NCBI GenBank assembly: GCA_045640985.1
Contig: JAZUFZ010000013.1
Location: forward strand, 23,037-87,036
DNA from: Colimorpha sp045640985
GTDB lineage: Bacteria > Bacteroidota > Bacteroidia > Bacteroidales > P3
Length of the DNA stretch: 64,000 nt
Reading direction: 5' to 3'
The notes beneath the pieces are model-generated. The model was given only the letters and a program-made list of their open reading frames with translations, ran no database searches and was not told where the DNA came from. The number at the start of each line of letters is the position of its first letter. Position 1 is the first letter of the stretch. Positions 61,596 through 64,000 of this stretch are shown here, piece by piece. Both the position numbers and the translations under genes were made by a program.

Positions 61596-62654
61596 TCATT
61601 TGTTCTTTATGTACTGGGTGTTATTGCTCTGCTGTAGGCGGAAGAGTTCTTTTTCGCGCTCTATTTCCAGTTTCAGCTGCTCTTTGGTGGGAACGTAAAG
61701 CATGTATTTGGACTGGAAGATATGGTCGTTGCCGCTCAGTTCGGAGTATCGGGCAATGTCTTCGTCTGTGTCGGCACAAAGTATGATTCCGAAGGTGGGG
61801 TTGTGGCCCTCGGGGCGGTACTTCTCATCAAACATCTGGCGGTACATATTCATCTGCCCCACATCCTGATAGCTTATCTTGTCGGTCTTCAAATCCACTA
61901 GCACAAAACAACGTAGGATATAGTTATAGAACACCAAGTCGATATAATAGTCATTCTTTTCTGTGGGGATGTGCATCTGTCGGTCAACAAGGGCGAACCC
62001 CTTACCCATTTCCATGAGGAATTTTTCAATATGGGCAATGATGGCGTTCTCCAAATCCGACTCCATGAAATCACGACTCGGTTTCAACCCCAAGAACTCA
62101 GCCACCACGGGATTCTTGATAAACTCCAATTTGTTGTCGTCGGTGTTCTGCTTGGCGTTGATGTCCACCACCTCGGCAGCTTTGTCTTGCTGGTTGGCAA
62201 GCAGCCGGTGATAGTACTGGGTGTGGATGTTGCGTTCCAACTCACGAGTACTCCAAAGCTGGGTGGCGGCCTCGTTCATATACCATAGACGAACCTTCTC
62301 TTCGTCTATACGGAGGAGATGGCGGAAATGAGTCCATGTGAGATTTGGCACTCGCGAGTGCCAAATCTCTAAATTATTGAAATATAAATAGAATTGACGA
62401 TAATCTCGCAGGCGTCTTTCAGTGAAATTGTCGCCATAGTCCTTCAGTTCAGAGGCCAAGAACCCAAGCAGATTCTTGCCATATTCGGCTCTGGCTTCGC
62501 CGTGTTGTTCTTCCTCCACTATGCGCCTGCCGATGTTCCAATAGGTGACAATCATAGAGGTGTTCACTGAGGCATAAGCTTGCCTGCGCCCGGATTCAAT
62601 GATTTGGCGTATATCGCCAATCAGCATGTTCTGATTTATTAAATCTCTGCTCAT
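61596..62654 (-). CDS. DUF1016/YhcG-family PD-(D/E)XK nuclease-domain protein
   Basis: The 352-residue protein has the DUF1016 N-terminal helical domain (QAYASVNTSMIVTYWNIGRRI, then YGKNLLGFLASELKD and LSWTHYR-like TWTHFRHLLRI) and a C-terminal nuclease fold (KNDYYIDLVFYNYILRCFVLVDLKTDKIS; D...D-x-K; GIILCADTDED). Members occur next to restriction and recombination genes; their biochemical role is poorly known. Its start overlaps hsdS by 4 bp. A 30-bp perfect palindrome inside the gene encodes EIWHSRVPNL between the two N-terminal motifs and looks like an insertion. Confidence 0.88.
   Translation of the reverse strand: MSRDLINQNMLIGDIRQIIESGRRQAYASVNTSMIVTYWNIGRRIVEEEQHGEARAEYGKNLLGFLASELKDYGDNFTERRLRDYRQFYLYFNNLEIWHSRVPNLTWTHFRHLLRIDEEKVRLWYMNEAATQLWSTRELERNIHTQYYHRLLANQQDKAAEVVDINAKQNTDDNKLEFIKNPVVAEFLGLKPSRDFMESDLENAIIAHIEKFLMEMGKGFALVDRQMHIPTEKNDYYIDLVFYNYILRCFVLVDLKTDKISYQDVGQMNMYRQMFDEKYRPEGHNPTFGIILCADTDEDIARYSELSGNDHIFQSKYMLYVPTKEQLKLEIEREKELFRLQQSNNTQYIKNK
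62340..62369. repeat. 30-bp perfect palindrome inside the DUF1016 gene
   Basis: GAGATTTGGCACTCG is followed directly by its exact complement CGAGTGCCAAATCTC. The element is in frame and adds ten codons to the protein. Its AGTGCCAAAT core also appears in the terminator hairpin at 24811-24846. Confidence 0.9.
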
Positions 62655-63925
62655 GATACTTTTACTTTTCCTGTTACTACGTCGTTGATGATGATTTGCT
62701 TGCGTTCTTGGAGGAGGGTGATTTGTTTACGTATAACACTAATTTCAGAGTCAATGATGCCAACCTTGTCGTTTAGATATTCAACAATGTTACCTTGCTC
62801 TGTTGTATCTGGCAATGCTACGAAAAGTCTTCTTACTGCATTTGCATATATATGTACGACAATCTCACCTTTAGACTCTTTATAGCGGAAATCTTTAGCA
62901 TAGCTACTATTCAGCACATAAGATAAGAATGTGCTATTATTTTCATTTTGTTTAAAAATAATAACATCACCACCTGCATACGCCTTGTCACCGAGAAAAA
63001 CAACGGTTTTGCCGATATCCTCTTTCGTCTCGCCAGAACCCGTCATCAACAATTCATTTTTATGTACTTCAATGGACTCTAATGCTACTTTTTGTGGTAT
63101 ATGATTCTCAATATCTTTCGCAAAATAATTGTACTTTGTATAAATGTCACCATATAAAATAGCAGGTTCTCCTTCTTCTTGCAAGTTATCTCTTGAGATA
63201 CCACCACCTTTTGAGAAATATCCTAAAGATGCCATTCGACGAACACTCCATCCTTCTGGTATCATGCCTATGTATTCCACACCACTATCTTTCATTTTGG
63301 CGTTGGGGTTGAGGCCTTTGGTGACGGCGTTGTTGATGATGATTTGTTTGCGTTCGTTTAATAAATCAATCATCTTTTGCTGTTGGGCAATGGCTTCGTC
63401 AATTTTTGCTGTGGCTGTGTCAAGATAGGATGCTATGGCTTGCTGCTCTTCAATTGGAGGTAACAATGTCAGCACTTCACCAAAGTCATCCGAATACATT
63501 CTCCATCTAGAAGGGACAATACCCGAAGAACGTCTAGCAAATTCGGATAGGTACATTGGCGTACGATACAGATAGTGCAGAAAATATGGATTCTGCTTGC
63601 TGATAAGTTTATATACGCAATAGGCTGGGCTAACGAGACCTTCATATTTTGAGACACCAAGACCTCCCAACCAAGCAAGCATTATGTTTATAACAAGTTC
63701 ACTCTGTTTTACTAATTTGTATCCTTTTAATGATTCGCTTCTTGAGTCGGATTTGGATTCTCTAACCCCATCATATTGAGAAACCGATAGTAATTGTTCT
63801 GAGCCATTTTCAGAGCGAGTGTCAGTTTCTCGCCAAATATATTTGGTCCGTTGCATTCCCCAATGGCTCGGAATCTCTCCCAGCCATTGAATGCCGCTGT
63901 CTTTGTATGAGTCGTATCTTTGCAT
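62651..63925 (-). CDS. hsdS: type I restriction specificity subunit HsdS
   Basis: The 424-residue protein shows two target-recognition domains, each opened by a conserved segment (DSGIQWLGEIPSHWGMQRTKY at the start, written with break: DSGIQWLGEIP SHWGM; and DSGVEYIGMIPEGWSVRRMAS) and closed by a coiled-coil spacer (IAQQQKMIDLLNERKQIIIN; VIRKQITLLQERKQIIINDV). It gives the sequence specificity of the type I enzyme. The recognition-domain DNA, especially 62820-63230, is much richer in A+T than the rest of the locus, as is usual for exchanged recognition domains. hsdM is expected beyond the right edge. Confidence 0.93.
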   Translation of the reverse strand: MQRYDSYKDSGIQWLGEIPSHWGMQRTKYIWRETDTRSENGSEQLLSVSQYDGVRESKSDSRSESLKGYKLVKQSELVINIMLAWLGGLGVSKYEGLVSPAYCVYKLISKQNPYFLHYLYRTPMYLSEFARRSSGIVPSRWRMYSDDFGEVLTLLPPIEEQQAIASYLDTATAKIDEAIAQQQKMIDLLNERKQIIINNAVTKGLNPNAKMKDSGVEYIGMIPEGWSVRRMASLGYFSKGGGISRDNLQEEGEPAILYGDIYTKYNYFAKDIENHIPQKVALESIEVHKNELLMTGSGETKEDIGKTVVFLGDKAYAGGDVIIFKQNENNSTFLSYVLNSSYAKDFRYKESKGEIVVHIYANAVRRLFVALPDTTEQGNIVEYLNDKVGIIDSEISVIRKQITLLQERKQIIINDVVTGKVKVS

Positions 63926-64000
63926 GGTGTTGTCTCAAGGGTTATTGGTTTGTGGAATGGTTTGCCAGCGAACTTTCACCGAAGGATCGTCGAAGGATCA
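63926..64000. other. right edge, no assignable gene
   Basis: These 75 bp lie upstream of hsdS. Short open ends of an upstream leftward gene are possible (all frames stop within 60 bp), but nothing can be identified. A near-duplicate GAAGGATCGTC/GAAGGATCA is present at the extreme end. Confidence 0.3.

Overview
The window looks like chromosomal DNA of a Bacteroidales bacterium. The evidence is: Bacteroidetes-type promoters (TTTG, about 19 nt, TANNTTTG) in front of many genes, type IX secretion (T9SS) C-terminal sorting domains, the T9SS translocon gene sprA next to ruvA, several Bacteroidales lipoproteins, and a BlaI/BlaR1 pair whose sensor ends in a TonB domain. The species cannot be named from this sequence alone. 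I found no rRNA, tRNA, CRISPR array, intact insertion sequence or prophage.

Layout. 1-1.3 kb: left end of a fimbrillin-like/BspA-like lipoprotein gene and its small leader gene. 2-4.1 kb: an alpha/beta hydrolase lacking its usual serine nucleophile, overlapping a secreted YD-type protein with a T9SS tail. 4.2-17.2 kb: tilS, directly behind an 11.8-kb gene for a 3925-residue T9SS-exported surface protein. 17.4-21.3 kb: leftward operon ruvB-hutI-lolD-like-rlmB. 21.4-23.5 kb: universal stress protein and a BaiN/HI0933-type flavoprotein. 23.5-24.9 kb: a decayed island (ASCH-domain remnant, frameshifted small gene, RHS-core fragment). 24.9-29.7 kb: blaR1-blaI, an ABC-F ATPase and a TonB-type energy transducer. 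30.4-38.6 kb: AddA/RecB-like helicase-nuclease, methylmalonyl-CoA mutase small subunit, then lptF/G, sufE, a SufT-like gene and an OppC-type permease. 38.8-40.3 kb: three small lipoproteins. 40.8-49.9 kb: beta-helix lipoprotein, ruvA, sprA. 50-55.2 kb: TPR protein, DedA protein, a 45-residue membrane protein, sufS and recN. 55.3-56.8 kb: nadE. 57.3-64 kb: a type I restriction locus (hsdR, fic, DUF1016/YhcG nuclease, hsdS), whose expected hsdM would lie off the right edge.

Themes. SprA forms the outer-membrane channel that would export the giant protein and the YD protein. SufE and SufS, though 16 kb apart, form one cysteine-desulfurase pair. RuvA and RuvB are likewise split between two operons.

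The least explained signal is a dispersed family of 11-bp units (core TAWCT, best copy GGTATCTCCCT). It occurs as tandem tracts and as about 120-bp inverted elements of 5 units, 9 bp and 5 units, seen in at least six places and once inside the rlmB coding sequence. Other oddities are a nadE whose glutaminase residues are replaced, cysteine clusters in an orphan mutA, and a 30-bp perfect palindrome inside the DUF1016 gene.
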